Positions 15,191-28,321 are shown, counted from the first letter of the stretch. The stretch: DNA of 64,000 nt from Rhabditoides inermis (GCA_963966185.1 CAWZYM010000109.1:955280-1019279); one strand, 5' to 3'. Numbers and translations are program-made. The notes: generated by a model from the letters alone, not told the origin.

Positions 15191-15860
15191 TTGTAAGAGA
15201 GATCGCAACTCACACGACATTAATGAAGATGGAGAGATGGAGAGGTATGTATTTATATCTATGTAAACTTTCTATTTCTATTTCATTTTATAACGCTCAT
15301 GCCGCCTGACTGTTTGTGGATTGAATCCACTGGAAAAAAAATGTGGCATTATTCATAATTCTCTAATTCATGTCATAATTCATTTTCAAATGCGAATGAT
15401 ATACAGTGCATGTGTAAAGATAGTATTTTAAACGCTGTGGATAGAAAAAAAGAAACCAAAGAACGGAACTTAATACGTTTCAGAAATAAACTGTGTTTCT
15501 ATAACTTTATTTAGTTCAGCTACTGTTCATTTGCTACTACAGTATTGCACACACGCATATATTGTCTGAGTTGGGCATACTTCCTATCTAAATTTCTAAT
15601 TCGTCATACTTCCTAATTTGCTGTCCCTCTACAGAGAAGGAAACGTTGTGAGTGTCGTTTCTGTGGTTAGAAATTAAGTATTCATAACTTGAAATCATTA
15701 GTTTGTAAATTGAATGTCTTTTGAGGGTCATCTGTACGGTTACCACAAACGCAGCAATTTTCTAGAAGAAAATGATTGAGGTTAGTTTATTAATGTGATA
15801 TGTACGAAACATGTATATAGTATTTTTTTCAGCACACTGACCCTACGCATATAATGTATA

Positions 15861-15925
15861 TGCCGTCTGCATACACCGGGCAGTCATATTCTGATTATTG
15901 GAGAAAGAGGTCAGTCTTATAGTGA
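15861..15925 (+). repeat. Direct repeat flanking the fold-back region, left copy
   Basis: GTCTGCATACACCGG followed by a diverged block with AGGTCAGTCTTATAGTGAT. The partner at about 18450-18515 has the same order (GTCTGCATACACCGG ... AGGTCAGTCTAACAGTAAT). The two copies lie in direct orientation about 2.6 kb apart and enclose the fold-back element at 17056-18443. Confidence 0.55.
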
Positions 15926-16117
15926 TATAAAAAGTAATATAATAACAGTAATATAGTAATATATATATTAAGTAATATAGTAAAATAGTAATTATCACCG
16001 AACACTCCCCTAAATATGGCATTCTTCTGTTGCCTGTTATTTACTCCTCTTGTCCGGTTGTACCGTACTATTTTGCATTATCATTAATTTATTTGTATTG
16101 CTTGCAGCCTTGCGTTT

Positions 16118-16561
16118 ATGATGGCTGCTCTTCCCGTTCCTCCTGTCACCCCTGCAGGGTGTACTCCTTCTACCTGCCAGTGGCAACTCTGTTTTTATAG
16201 GACACGCACGCTCCGGGTCTGTTATCGTCTCATCATGTCTTCTTATTCCTATTATATCTCAGGCGTGCCCTATTTCGTCGGGCGCTTTGTGTCTACCGTC
16301 GCCGGGTTGACCGCGGGTACCTATGTTGTCACCGTGGCGGGGGGCATGCCCCTCTCGCAGTCTCTCGCGTATGTGCCTTTCTCATACTTTTGTTTATTGA
16401 CTTCAATTCACGCTGTCGCTTGTAGGCGGAAAGGCATCTTGGTTCCGGCCGGGGATGCGGTACTCGAGGTCTCGACTAACGCGGCCGGGACAAGAGAAAG
16501 ACCGCAAGCCACACATAGGTATGTATGTTTAGTATGTTTAAATGAAACTAGTGTCATTTAA
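16118..16561 (+). CDS. Candidate small gene, 147-codon open frame, unrecognised
   Basis: A 147-codon open frame from 16118. The middle (about 16260-16370) is GC-rich at third positions and reads VPYFVGRFVSTVAGLTAGTY, a hydrophobic segment; the end reads RKGILVPAGDAVLEVSTNA. AG/GT dinucleotides at plausible places (TATATCTCAG|GC at about 16261; TTGTAG|GCGG at about 16425; CACATAG|GTATG at about 16518) suggest it may really be two or three exons. No family is recognised. It sits between repeats, so a transposon-derived fragment is possible. Confidence 0.25.
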   Translation: MMAALPVPPVTPAGCTPSTCQWQLCFYRTRTLRVCYRLIMSSYSYYISGVPYFVGRFVSTVAGLTAGTYVVTVAGGMPLSQSLAYVPFSYFCLLTSIHAVACRRKGILVPAGDAVLEVSTNAAGTRERPQATHRYVCLVCLNETSVI

Positions 16562-16595
16562 TATATTATATACTTTCATTTAAAAAATCTTTATG

Positions 16596-16690
16596 ATAGT
16601 GGTCAGTGGTAAGAGAACATGTGTGTCGAATATAGTTGTCGTTCTGTGCGTGGCAAGAAACGAGAGTCGACGCCGGTTCAATTAAGAGCC
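16596..16690 (+). repeat. tRNA-like (Pol III promoter-like) segment
   Basis: Contains an A-box-like TAGTGGTCAGTGG and, about 60 bp on, a B-box-like CCGGTTCAATTA. It does not fold into a full tRNA by eye. It resembles the tRNA-like segments near 36.9 and 63.7 kb, which carry TAGTGGTTAGCGAG. It may be a SINE head. Confidence 0.3.
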
Positions 16691-17055
16691 AGATATAGCC
16701 AGATATCATTCCGTATAGGTGTAGTGTACGTTATAAATTCACGATGATGTTTTGCTGATATGTAGCTCATAATAAATCATAGTAATAATAATAACTACTA
16801 ACACATCATAAAAACTCAGCATAATAACTTTTTTTAATCAAGTCCGATTTGTGTACTAGTTTACTTGTTTCAGATGCTACAGTACTGCAACTGGCGCACA
16901 TTATTTGTGTATGGCTTGTATTCAACAAATTCCGTAAGCTGTCCTACTTGAAGATATCTCTTGGAAATGTTGTGAGTGTCTTTTTTTAAATTCTGATATT
17001 TCAATGATTATAGTAACCTTGCGTCATTTCAGAACATCGTCCGAGTTCAACGCAT

Positions 17056-18443
17056 ATCACACTGTCTCTGTAAGAATCGGACGACGTGGTTACTAGGAGC
17101 TATGTCAGCGCACATTGGTGTTATCGAAGGTCCTCTACAAGATGCAAACAGTCGTTTTTGTCAAATATTCAAATTTGGCCCATTAAGGGACCACTACCTC
17201 AAATCGGTCAGTTTTTGTCAAAACACTTCAAATAAGGACTCGTTCGATTCCTTATCCAAATTTAAGAACTTTTTCATATACTGAACTTTTCGAAAAAATT
17301 TGATTTGAAAAAGTTATGACCAAAAAAATGAAAAATTTGCATATTTTCAATTTTTATGAGTATGTTCCGGTCCGAAAAAACAAAAATGAATTACACCATT
17401 AAAAAAAGCGTTTTATGTTTAGTTTGCATGATTTTTAACACAAAAATCGATTGGACCGTCTTTCGCCATCCAAACGATTGAAAGTGGTCCAGGCAGCAGA
17501 AATGGGGCTGTGTGAACGTTTTCATGTTATATCAATCCGAAAAAACAAAAACTAAATACACCATCAGAATCTACGTGTTTTGTTTTGTAAATGAGCACGT
17601 TTTCACGAAAATCGATTGCACTGTCTTTCACAATCCGCACAGTTGAAAGTTGTCAAAAAGGATTGATTAACGTCGTTAATAAGTTACAGTTGAATTCATT
17701 TCTCAAGAAAACACGAGAATCTACGCGTTCCCTATAAAGGACAAAACGCGTAGATTCTGATACTACAATCTGTTCTAGTTAATTCAGATTGATACAACAG
17801 GTAAACTGAACAGAACTGTGTGCATTGTTTACAGATCATTTTCAACTGTCCGGATTGTGAAAGACAGTGCAATCGATTTTCGTGAAAACGTGCTCATTTA
17901 CAAAACAAAACACGTAGATTCTGATGGTGTATTTAGTTTTTGTTTTTTCGGATTGATATAACATGAAAACGTTCACACAGCCCCATTTCTGCTGCCTGGA
18001 CCACTTTCAATCGTTTGGATGGCGAAAGACGGTCCAATCGATTTTTGTGTTAAAAATCATGCAAACTAAACATAAAACGCTTTTTTTAATGGTGTAATTC
18101 ATTTTTGTTTTTTCGGACCGGAACATACTCATAAAAATTGAAAATATGCGAATTTTTCATTTTTTTGGTCATAACTTTTTCAAATCAAATGTTTTCAAAA
18201 AGTTCAGTATATGAAAAAGTTCTTAAAATCGGATAAGAAATCGAACGAGTCCTTATTTGAAGTGTTTTGACAAAAACTGACCGATTTGAGGTAGTGGTCC
18301 CTTAATGGGCCAAATTTGCATATTTGACAAAAACGACTATTTGCATCTTGTAGAGGACCTTCGATAACCTTAATGTGCGCTGACATAGCTCCTAGTAACC
18401 ACATGCCCGAAAAGTGTTCGATTCTTACAGAGACAGTGTGATA
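17056..18443. mobile_element. 1.39 kb fold-back (long inverted repeat) element
   Basis: The arms are about 600 bp. The left arm begins ATATCACACTGTCTCTGTAA and the right arm ends with its reverse complement at 18443. Arm identity is high but not perfect (small substitutions, one indel near 17085). The centre (about 17650-17835) is unique except for a nested short hairpin (AGAATCTACGCGTT / AACGCGTAGATTCT). Each arm contains a mirror copy of a roughly 60-codon open frame containing MSAHI.VIEGPLQDANSRF. No transposase is recognised. A transcript through it would form a long double-stranded RNA. Confidence 0.8.
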
Positions 18444-18449
18444 TACTGT

Positions 18450-18515
18450 ATAAACTGTCTGCATACACCGGACTACTCTAAACTAATTGGCAAAAGGTCA
18501 GTCTAACAGTAATAA
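18450..18515 (+). repeat. Direct repeat flanking the fold-back region, right copy
   Basis: Partner of 15861-15925; it starts immediately right of the fold-back element with GTCTGCATACACCGG. Confidence 0.55.
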
Positions 18516-20860
18516 ATACGAAAACTGTGGGTGAAGAAGAAAATGACACTATAGCAACATTCTGGCAACTTTGGCAGTACTCTATCTGATCCGAGAGATA
18601 GCCCGAGGGCAAGGGGCGGGCGCGGGGGCGAGGGGAGAGTGATGGCTGCCGCCACAAATGACACCGTACTGTGTACGCATCTCTGCTTGCAATCGAGAAA
18701 ATGTCCACTGCTATTTTGTCGCTCTGATATGCCTTCCATATCCCATTCTTCTATATTACCATATTCAATTCAACATTCATGTACATTTTCCAGCTTCCGA
18801 CACTGAAGATATGTAGCAAAGAACGAAAAAATCGGAAACCATGAAGCAAGAAGCGAGAAATGATTGAAGAGGAAACCCGGCCAATGACAGGTAAAACAAA
18901 CCAAACCAAACCGTTATTTTATACTTACTTTCGTTTTTGTTTGGTCTTCATTGTGTTATTGACCATTTACCTAGGATCTACATAGCCTATCAAAACCGCG
19001 TTTATTCGATTCCACGTCGTTCCGTAGGCGCTTCGTATAAGCCATGTTCGACAGATCCGAACCACATTCAGAATGTGATTACCAAAAACTTCTCCGCTCT
19101 TCGAAACCATCAACTCATTGCATTTCCGCTCTTATTAGAAATTGTTATTAGTAAACGTGTTCAGGTGATCGCGTTTCTGAAAAAGCGTGGCAGCAGACAT
19201 GTCAGATATCACACCTTCGACTTCCCATGATTCGCAGATTAGGTTCTGGATGCGTATAGCCATATATATCCCGGAGACATCAGTCAGATCAGGAGATGTG
19301 TAAGATGGTGAGTAGAGAGAGAATGACGATACAAGAGCATTTGAAAAAAAGAGTTGTAGTGTGCGGATTTTTTTATGAACATAAATAAAATGTATTTACA
19401 TTTGCATTCAGAAAAACAGACGTTAGAAGAAGAAGATGAAGAACTGAGATTCTACTCGACATGCCACTATAAACGATTTAAACCACGCCTACAGTGTGAA
19501 GTGTCTTCATAGACAAGGAGGATATTGATTTATTGATTGTGAGCAGCATATAGGTGAGCATTTCATATAATCATATAATTCATATAATTGTTCTAATTTT
19601 CCATTTTCAGAAATCCGTCCTCATTAGCATTACGTCATCACACCACCCGGTAATGTGCATTATATAAATGAATGTGTATTCGAAATGCAATCAACTCGAC
19701 TTTCCTTCCAAAAGCGAACGAACTCTGAAACCATTTGCTTCACTCCTAATGTGATTCGTTTTCATATACAAACGATTTATGACGAGGCGTCGAGATAAGG
19801 TGAGAATGCCTGAAAGTTACTTGTGACTCATACTAATTAACAGTTGACTATGAACTATAATGTGCAGTTGGCTAGGTAAAAGACGAAACACACATCTCTC
19901 GTTGGCATATGGCCACGCCCTCAGATCCTCGATAAAAACAGAAGAGTGAAACGACACCTGACATAAGTGAGCCGCCGGTAACTCACCGATCGCTTTTCGC
20001 GGAAGCTGAATCCTACATGGAGAAAAGGAGAAACATTGAAGAAAGTGGGTTTAAACAGCTTACAACAGCTCAGCTCAATAGAGATTCCGCTGTCAACCAC
20101 AAACGTATGTATGTATATTTTTCTCACTTTTCTCACTTCAACCATGTTTCTGTTACAGAGATTTCGATGCACGTTTGATAACGACGTGTGAGTTAATTAA
20201 TAAGACTTCTAAATGTGAGTGATTATTTTGTATATAAAAATGTATTGTTCATAGTTTTTTTCAACGAAAGACTGTGAAATGTGTGATGTTTCATAATAAT
20301 AAAAAAGTGCCAACATTACAACATTGTTATTATGAAATAAATATTTATTCACTTGCAGGAGAGAGACAGAGACATATGTATTTTACGTAAACTGATATAC
20401 ATATCTCATCACGCCTACATTGTGCTGTTTCTTCATATACAAGGAGGTTTTGTAAAGCGATGAGACAGAGAATAGGAACACAGGTACGCGGTGTTTTTTT
20501 AAAGTCACTAACACATAATTAAGTAATTGATATGTGTATTGAACGGGTCAATGACAGACAGCACTGTGTCCCCAAGCAAATTTGGTAGATGATACAAAAG
20601 AGACAATAGTGTAGAAATAGCTTGAGTGTATTTCAGCCTTGTTTTTTCATAATTCCAGCAGCACGAGCTTGATGAAATAGGAAATACAGTGAGCGGAAGG
20701 GAGCCTCCTATTGACGGCTAAATATTTGAATTTTTGCGCAAAAGACTGTTGCGAGAGCAGAGGGCGCAGACGATGAGCGCGCATGTCTCTCCATTTCCCA
20801 TTGTCTCTCGCAATAAAGTAGTCCGCGCGGCCACTGTAGGAAGTGGGGAAGCGCTTGTCA
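18516..20860. other. Repeat-rich intergenic DNA
   Basis: No supported gene. A 97-codon open frame at 18937-19230 (plus) is not recognised and has no clear splice or codon signature. A repeated block CACGCCTACA...TCTTCATA.ACAAGGAGG occurs near 19484-19535 and again near 20410-20460 in the same orientation, so the two neighbourhoods share an old duplication. Confidence 0.4.
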
Positions 20861-20995
20861 ATGGGTGAAGTGAATCGAAAAAGAGCAAAGGAGGCCGATT
20901 CTGACTCGGATGAGAGACAAAGCGATGTGAGCACAAACACGGTTTTGTTTGTTGACAATCAAGTGTGTTCAGAGGATCTTCCGTGCCTCGACTGA
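20861..20995 (+). CDS. Small 44-codon open frame, possibly an exon
   Basis: Starts MGEVNRKRAKEADSDSDERQ and ends VCSEDLPCLD then TGA. The Lys/Arg-rich start followed by a Ser/Asp-rich acidic run looks protein-like rather than random. There is no homologue I recognise and no neighbouring exon that continues it. Low confidence. Confidence 0.2.
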   Translation: MGEVNRKRAKEADSDSDERQSDVSTNTVLFVDNQVCSEDLPCLD

Positions 20996-21514
20996 ACAGC
21001 CGCCCCCGACAACGACGACTAGAAAGGGAACCGTCGTTGTTTGGTGAGTAGCGTCTTTGTTATGTTAAAATTGGCCACTTTCGGATTCTCAATTGACAAT
21101 TCTGAGGTCTCTTTTCAAAAATATGTATTGTAATAATTATACTATCGAAAAAGCGTTTTTCTTGGGGTCATTCCTCGATGCACTGATTTTCATCAGGCCT
21201 AATCCCCATCTGCCTTCTACCATCACCATCACTCCCTTATTTCAGGACATGCTCTAATGTGGTGTCATTCCAGGCTACAATCGACTACAGGCGATCCCCC
21301 AGTCGCACTCTCCGGACCCTATAGAAACCCCCTTCTAGCTATCGTGTCGTCAACTTCTCCAAGTGCTCATCACTACAGCGACTCTGCTCGTATAAATTTA
21401 TAAATATAAAAAAATACACTCTATTATCGTATACGCGTTATGATGTGTGTTTGGGGTTTGAGTTGTACCGTAAAACATGGTGACATTCTTATGTCAAAAC
21501 TTGAATTCAATAAA

Positions 21515-21595
21515 CCAATCATTTATCCAGAACTCTATATCCTGACTAAGTGTAAACAACAAGTGCATACGGTACACCACAAGGGCTAAGCGCTG
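21515..21595 (+). repeat. Dispersed repeat R2, copy 1
   Basis: CAATCATTTATCCAGAAC followed by CTATATCCTGAC and a shared AA..GCAT block. The second copy lies at about 27850-27945 in an intron of the motin gene, in the same orientation. Confidence 0.55.
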
Positions 21596-21834
21596 GGAGA
21601 AACACTGTTCAGTTTAGCTACGGGGATGAATTATCAAAAAATTTGAATTATCTCTGTCTATCCCATGTGTGTTCCTCATTGCTGACAGGCGCGGAAGAAT
21701 TGCACAAGCCCTGAAAAGTGAGAGTTGTCGACTGATCATTTCTTTCCCATCAGCAAAGGGGGTCAATGTCTTCGCTCGGAATTGGGCGCACATAGCTCCC
21801 GGGGCCACGCTGCTTCCAGCCAAGAGAGAGAGGG

Positions 21835-21880
<46 letters not shown>

Positions 21881-21962
21881 GGCAGACGCCAGACGCCTGC
21901 TCCACTTCAATAGCAGTCTTCAGTGTTCACTCCTCCATTCCTTTGATTCACTGCTTGCAAGG

Positions 21963-22955
21963 ATGCGCGTCGCGGCTCTTCTCGCGCTCTTTTTGGGTAA
22001 GTCTTACTCTTACGGTTACAAACTGATTCATAGTTGTTGTTCAAACCATTACCCTTTTCTCCTCTGTCTACGCATTCTTCTCCTGTTCCATCTCTTTGTC
22101 ATTCACTTATTCACTTGCTGCACTTCTCAAATCACATTTAATAAGTCTTCTATTCAGATTTTAGCAGTATCGTCCAAGCATATAAGTAGGATCGTAAAAT
22201 ACCCAAATTATATAGGCATCATATTATTGCTGTGATTTCAGTGATTGTCGCCGCCTCTCCCACACCTAAGAAAGAGGAGGTGGAGAAGAGAGTAGTGCAG
22301 AGCACAGCTGAGATCGTCGTTGTGGACGATAACACGGAGGAGAAGAAGGACAAGGAGCAGACCAAGAAGGAGGAGGCGAAGGAGAAGGAGCTGAATAAGA
22401 AGGAGGAGAAGAAGGATGTGAAGAATACGGACGATAAGAAGGAGAAGGAGCAGAAGAAGGAGGAGCCTAAGAAGACGGAGAAGATTGTTGAGAAGAAGAG
22501 AGGTGAGAGCAAGAAGGAGGAGAAGAAGGTCGAGAAGAAGCTGCATAAGGAGGAAACCAATGGGTCGAAGAAGGAGAAGCCTAAGAAGGAGGAGACTAAG
22601 GAGAAGAAGGAAGAGTCTAAGAAGGAGGATCTTATGAAGGACACTAAGGAGACCAAGGAGTCGAAGGATTCGAAGAAGGAAGAGCCTAAGAAGAAGGGGG
22701 AAGTCAAGAAGGTCGAGGAGACGGAGCAGAAGAAGGTCGAGGACAAGAAAGAAAAGCCCGCCAAGAAGAGCAATCTCGCCAAGTTCTCGCAGGTGAAGCG
22801 CATAAAGCCGCGCTGCCAGATGGTGAGTACTCGATACTCAATCAATCGATAATCAATCGATAATCCAGGCGTCTGCTGACGGCGTGGGCTGTGCGTGCGA
22901 CGTGTGCAAGAACGTCGTCTCGTTCCTGCGCGGAATGATCATCAACCACCAGGTG

Positions 22956-23001
<46 letters not shown>

Positions 23002-23435
23002 CGGTCATACATCCCCTTCTTCTAGGACCAGGAGACGGTCCTGCTGGACAAGGCGTGTCACCGCTTCTTCCGCGAGAAGGGACACGAGGCGTTCTGTGAG
23101 GAAATCGTCAAGACACACCTGCCGGAGATCATCACGGTAGGTGGTCCACTCTCCCTCTCTCTCTCTCACTTTCTATCGCTCTCTCTCTCTCCCTCTCTCT
23201 CCCACTCACTCCTCCCTCCTCTCTCTCTCTCCCCTCTCTCTCTCCTCTCTCTCTCACTCACTCTCTCCCACTCTCCCTCTCACTCTCCCTCTCTCTCTCT
23301 CCCTCTCCCTCTCTCTCTCTCTCTTTCTCTCTCCCTCTCTCTCTCTCTCTCTCTCCCACTCCCTCTCTCTCTCACCTCCTCTCTCTCTCCCTCTCTCTCC
23401 CACTCTCTCTCACTCTCTCCCACTCTCCCTCTCAC

Positions 23436-23479
<44 letters not shown>

Positions 23480-23548
23480 ACCCTTCCCTTCTTTCAGTGC
23501 ATTCGCGATCACACCGACATCAACGCAGTCTGCGCCAGTTTCTGCTGA
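21963..23548 (+). CDS. Secreted Lys/Glu-rich protein with C-terminal saposin-B domain
   Basis: Five exons: 21963-21996, 22242-22822, 22869-22952, 23026-23136, 23498-23548, all GT-AG. Exon 1 plus the start of exon 2 give a signal peptide MRVAALLALFLVIVAAS. Exon 2 then encodes about 180 residues of repetitive K/E-rich low-complexity sequence (KKEEKKDVKNTDDKKEKE type), possibly a highly charged stalk or propeptide. The rest encodes a saposin-B-type domain with paired Cys: GCACDVCKNVVSFLRGMI, LLDKACHRFF, EAFCEEIVK, then CIRDHTDINAVCASFC and stop. Saposin-like proteins bind and perturb lipid membranes; in nematodes many are gut antimicrobial or digestive effectors. The K/E region fused to SapB is unusual. 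AATAAA lies at 23599-23604. Introns hold a (GA)n and a 330-bp CT-rich tract. The domain is clear; the role is inferred. Confidence 0.85.
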
Positions 23549-23598
23549 TTTCCACTTTTAATAATTGATAATTTAATAATGACACAGGGATAATATTA

Positions 23599-23604
23599 AA
23601 TAAA
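23599..23604 (+). terminator. Polyadenylation signal of the saposin-domain gene
   Basis: AATAAA about 50 bp after the stop codon. A second overlapping AAATAAAT follows. Confidence 0.6.
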
Positions 23605-23888
23605 ATAAATACTTCAAAATTATCTTCATCTTGCATACAGATCACATAATATATTTATCGTTAGATTTCTCGCACGCGCGCTTTTGATTCACAATAATCA
23701 CAATAAATGCGTATCTCGTCTATGACAGATTCTCTAAAATGCTCAACTGATCGTCGTCTCACTTCGTATTCGCATAAAACAGAGCAAAGGCACCTAGATA
23801 GAGCAACATCTGTGGCACAACAACACACCAGAAACATAATATGTACAAACGTCAATATTCACCAACATGACGTCATCTGTCGATGACG

Positions 23889-26392
23889 TCACACGTTCCA
23901 CACATTGCCTCCTGCGTCGTCTTCCTTCTCGGACTTGAGTAGGGTGGAGTAGGGTGAGCGCGCCTGGAGAAGCAGGGAGGCCGAGTCGATGAGTGGATCG
24001 AAGGAAGGCCGGCGGGGAAGGGAGGAGGACGAGGACGAGGTGCGCATGTGGTCAGGGCTGCAATTTATTTCATTTTTTTGTGTTCTCCACTCCGATAACA
24101 AAATGGGGGAAATGCAAATGTGTGTGCTTTGTGGGTGGCGGAATGTCCCGGGTTCGATTCCTAATCCAATGTAAGCAGCTAGCGGATATGTACTTATCAA
24201 ATGATAAACTTTAAAAAAAAAACTAATATACGTTTCACTTCGGGGATGTAAAATAACACACTTGAATCAACATCTAATAATGATTTCACACGACTACGAC
24301 TGTATACCAGTTTCATCACATTATTATCCCCTTTCCCTCTTTCTTTCTTTCACCTCTCCATCCCTCCCTCTCCCTCTCCCTCTCTCCCCCCCTCACCTGT
24401 TCACTGCCCCCGCAGCCCCCGCCTGCCCGGCGCCCTTCATCTTCCTCTCCTGTATTTTCAGTCGCATCAGCTCCATCCGATCCAGTGTCCGGATGCTCTC
24501 ATCCTCTAGCAGCCGGCACTTCTCTTCCGTCAGAATGGCGATCCGGCGGTCCTGCATTACACATCATTATTAACTAGGGAATCTGTAAACGAGAATGATC
24601 TTTTCAGCTGCCGAACAGTTTAGTGTACTGTAGAACTATTGGTCGACACAATGTTTTTGACGAGAAATGTTTAGCTGAGTTCATACGGAACATACTGAAG
24701 CTACATACCAATTGGCACCCAAATCGAAGACCAATTGGCAATCACTTTCCGCATCACATCTCCTGCTACGCGTGAAACATATTCCAAGCGAAAACACAAT
24801 TTTCTATACACAGTTCGTTGAATAATGAAAAAAAACTCACCCTTTCGCTCTTCTCGTCTTCGAGTTTGCGGATCTTGCCCTCCAGACTCTCTGTGAGCTG
24901 CGAGAGAGCGTTGCGCTTCCTGAGAAGAGAACATGATCATCTGTACTCTCTCTCTCTCTCCCTCACCCCCTCTCTCTCTCCTATCTCTCTCTCTTTCTCT
25001 CTCTTTCTCTTTTTCTTCCTCCCTCCTCACCTCTCCGCCTCTTCATGCACTCTTCTCTCCAGCTCCATCGACGCTCGCTCGAGCTGCAGAATCCGCTCGT
25101 CCTAGAAATAAAGTTTCCCCCAAAATATAAGCTTCGCAACGACATTGTATCGGCAAAACGAGAACAAGTGCAATCTCGCTTTTCTTTGAGCTTCTCATTT
25201 ACAAAAACTCTACGCAAAAATTAAGAATTAAGACCAGGTAAAATTTGTGTCTGCACGAAACTAAAAAAAAACGGCCAACCAGCAAGTACGCTTCACTAGC
25301 ATGTTATATCACGATTATCAGCTATGAAACAATTCCATCTGTTATTCCATTTGCAACTGATACTCAAAGTCCATGCTAAAACGTTTAGAGCTTTTCATCT
25401 CTAAGTGAGAGTTACAGGTACAGTACAGTACCAGTACCGTAGTACCTCGATGCAGTATACCTCCTCAAGTACAGTACCTTGGCGGCCATGGCCTTCTTCA
25501 TTCTCTGCAGCTGGTCGGCGTCCGCCGCCTCCCGAGGAGACGGCTTCTTCAGGGACAGACCCACAGAGTCCTGCTGGAAAGAGGGAGATGGGTGAGAGAG
25601 AGAGAGATAGAGAGAGTGAAACTACGATATGACAATGAGACAGTGACCGGATAAAGGGAACAAGAAATTGAAGTAGAAATTAAAAAAGTTGTTTCTCGGA
25701 TGAATAACAGAACGAGATAGATAGGGGGGAGACAGAGACAGAGACAGCCCCCTCCCCAACCTTGTTCAGGGCGATCTTCATCCCGGCCACCTCCATCTCC
25801 AGCTGCGCCCGCTCCGCCGCGTGCGTCTCGTCCCTGAAAAAAGGAAAAAAGAGATTAAAAAATACTACGTTCCTGAACTGACATACAACTGTTTTCGACA
25901 AAATAGATGCAAAACGCAAAACGCATCACCAAATGGATCTTCTAAAAAACCTTTGTTATCACATATCACAAAGAAACAAATATGAAATGAATTGTCTTCT
26001 AACTGTTTCAGACAAAAGAGATGCAACATGAAAAACGCAATTTGAATCACAAAATCCAAAACAGAAATCGCGTACTACCAGAATGCAGCTCGAGGTAGGA
26101 GAGGAGCACCAATGTTAAGGTGTCAGGTGTAATGGTGGTCATCTCCTACCTCCAGATAGACATGACAGTGTATTCCCATGCATCCCCCACCTGTTCTGCT
26201 TGTCCCGCAGCGCGTCGTACAACTGACGCTGAAGGTGGTCGGCACGCTGCGCCGACGAGGACAGCTCCTCCAACATCTGCGAGGAGAACACTCACTATCT
26301 CTATCTCTCTCTCTCTCTCTCTCACTTCCTTCCACTTCTCTTTCTCTCTCTCTCTACCTCTCTCACACCAGAACTTGATCAGGAAGAGAGAG

Positions 26393-26443
<51 letters not shown>

Positions 26444-28286
26444 AATCACACCCTACCCACCTTGTCTTTCCGGTGCAGCCGGTCCTGCGCGCATGCCAAC
26501 GCCTTCTCCAGCATTGCTGCAATTTAGGATTGAGAGTGGCTCGGTCAGATGACATGAGTCGAATCCGTTCGATTGTAATGCAGATTTTCGCTATCTCTCT
26601 CTCTCTCTCTCGCACGCTTCATTGATTTGAACCTTGATACACATATAACATTGAAATTATCGCACTCATCTCACCACGTACTTCCACTTAATGAAAAGCC
26701 AAACGTTAGGTAACAGTGACAGAGAGTCGGAGGAAACGGGAGAGGAGATGAGTCACCCACCGAGCAGATGAGACGTGGAGAGGCTAGACAATAGATGATA
26801 GTAACACCCACCGATGTGCGTCCTCTGCTCGTCCAGAGTGGCGGCCTGCGCCTCCATCTCTACCCGCTGCCGCTCCACGCAGGACAGCAGGTCCTTGTCT
26901 GCAACCCACACATCACCACATTCACATTCACTCTCAGAGGAGTCTCTTTCACTTAACAATTGTATCTGTTAGAAAGAGACGGCTAGGAGCTAGGCGAATG
27001 TGGACAGAAGATAAAGTGACGAGAAGAGATCAATGACTAATCAATAACCAATCAATAACACCCACTCTGCGGCACCAGCTCGGCGACCATGCGATGGAGT
27101 GCAAGCAGCTGCTCCCCAGACATGTGGTGCTGATGCGAGGGGGCTGGAAGGACAATACGGTTCACAATACGTTTCAAAACAATACGTTTCAAGACAATAC
27201 GTTTCACAATACCTTTCAAGACAATTTTCAATTTTTTTTTCTTTCAAGACACTTTTTCATACAATCACCGCTAGATAGAGATATGGCACTACATTCTCAC
27301 TATCCAGTGCATGTGAAACGTTTGTCTATTCTAAACAAAACAGAAACCCGATTGCCAGAGATCTACTACTACAACATGCCGCCACATTGTGAAGCTTACA
27401 AATCACAAAAGAAGAAAAGTTTAAAAAAAACCTTGCTGTCCTTGCGCGTGCTCCAACTGTGCGATCAGCTGCTCCTTCTCGGAGACGAGTCTGCAAGGAT
27501 GGAACGTCTTTCTATCTCTCTCTCTCTCTCTCTCTCTCCTCTCTCCTCTCTCTCTTTTTCTCCCTCTCTCTCTCTCCCTCTCTCCCCCCTCTCTCTCCCT
27601 CCCTCCCCCTCTCTATGCTCTCCCTTTCTCTCTCCTCTCTCCCTCCCTCCCTCCCTTCCTCTCTCCCCCCCCCCCCCCCCCCACCTCTTCACCCTCTCCT
27701 CCAGCCCCGCCCGCACCGCCTTCTCCATCTGTTCGTGCCGCTCCCTCTCCCTCATCAGCTGCTCGTACTCCAACTCCAACTGCTGCTGCAGCTTCTCCAG
27801 CTGCAATGGGGTACTGTAGGGATGGAGGGGTACGGTACTTGGTATGTACGATCAATCATTTATCCAGAACACCTATATCCTGACAGTATCTGCGAGAGCA
27901 AATGCATCTGACAATGAGTGCTAATCGCTACCTCCCAGCTTCGAGCTCTACTATTTATGCGCGCTAAACTACGTCCCGATATACGTACGTTTCATCATCA
28001 CACCATATCCACATCAATGAATTACATCCATAATAAAAGGCACACTGTAACTACTGCATTAAATCGAGGCAAGAATATACTATACTCACCTGCTTTGTCC
28101 GAATAATGAGCAGCGCGCAATTTTACCAATTCTAAGTGAAGCGAGAATCCGAGCAAAACATACGCACCTGTCCCACTCTGCCGGCCTTGGCGGAGAGCTG
28201 CTCGATCTGCTGCTTGAGGTGCAGGTTCTCCTCGCGAAGAGACGCGATCAGCTTCTGATTCGTCTTCGCCGGACCTGCAAGTGAAC

Positions 28287-28321
<35 letters not shown>

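Noticed and set aside
18937..19230. 97-codon plus-strand frame
   Set aside because: No recognisable family, no splice partners and average composition; kept only as a note in the intergenic entry.
22219..22845. 208-codon minus-strand frame and 102-codon Leu-rich frame over the saposin gene
   Set aside because: Shadows of the AAG/GAG-rich exon on the opposite strand.
24701..25217. Glu/Arg-rich frames near motin introns
   Set aside because: They translate CT-rich intron sequence on the wrong frame; the true exons are short coiled-coil segments between them.
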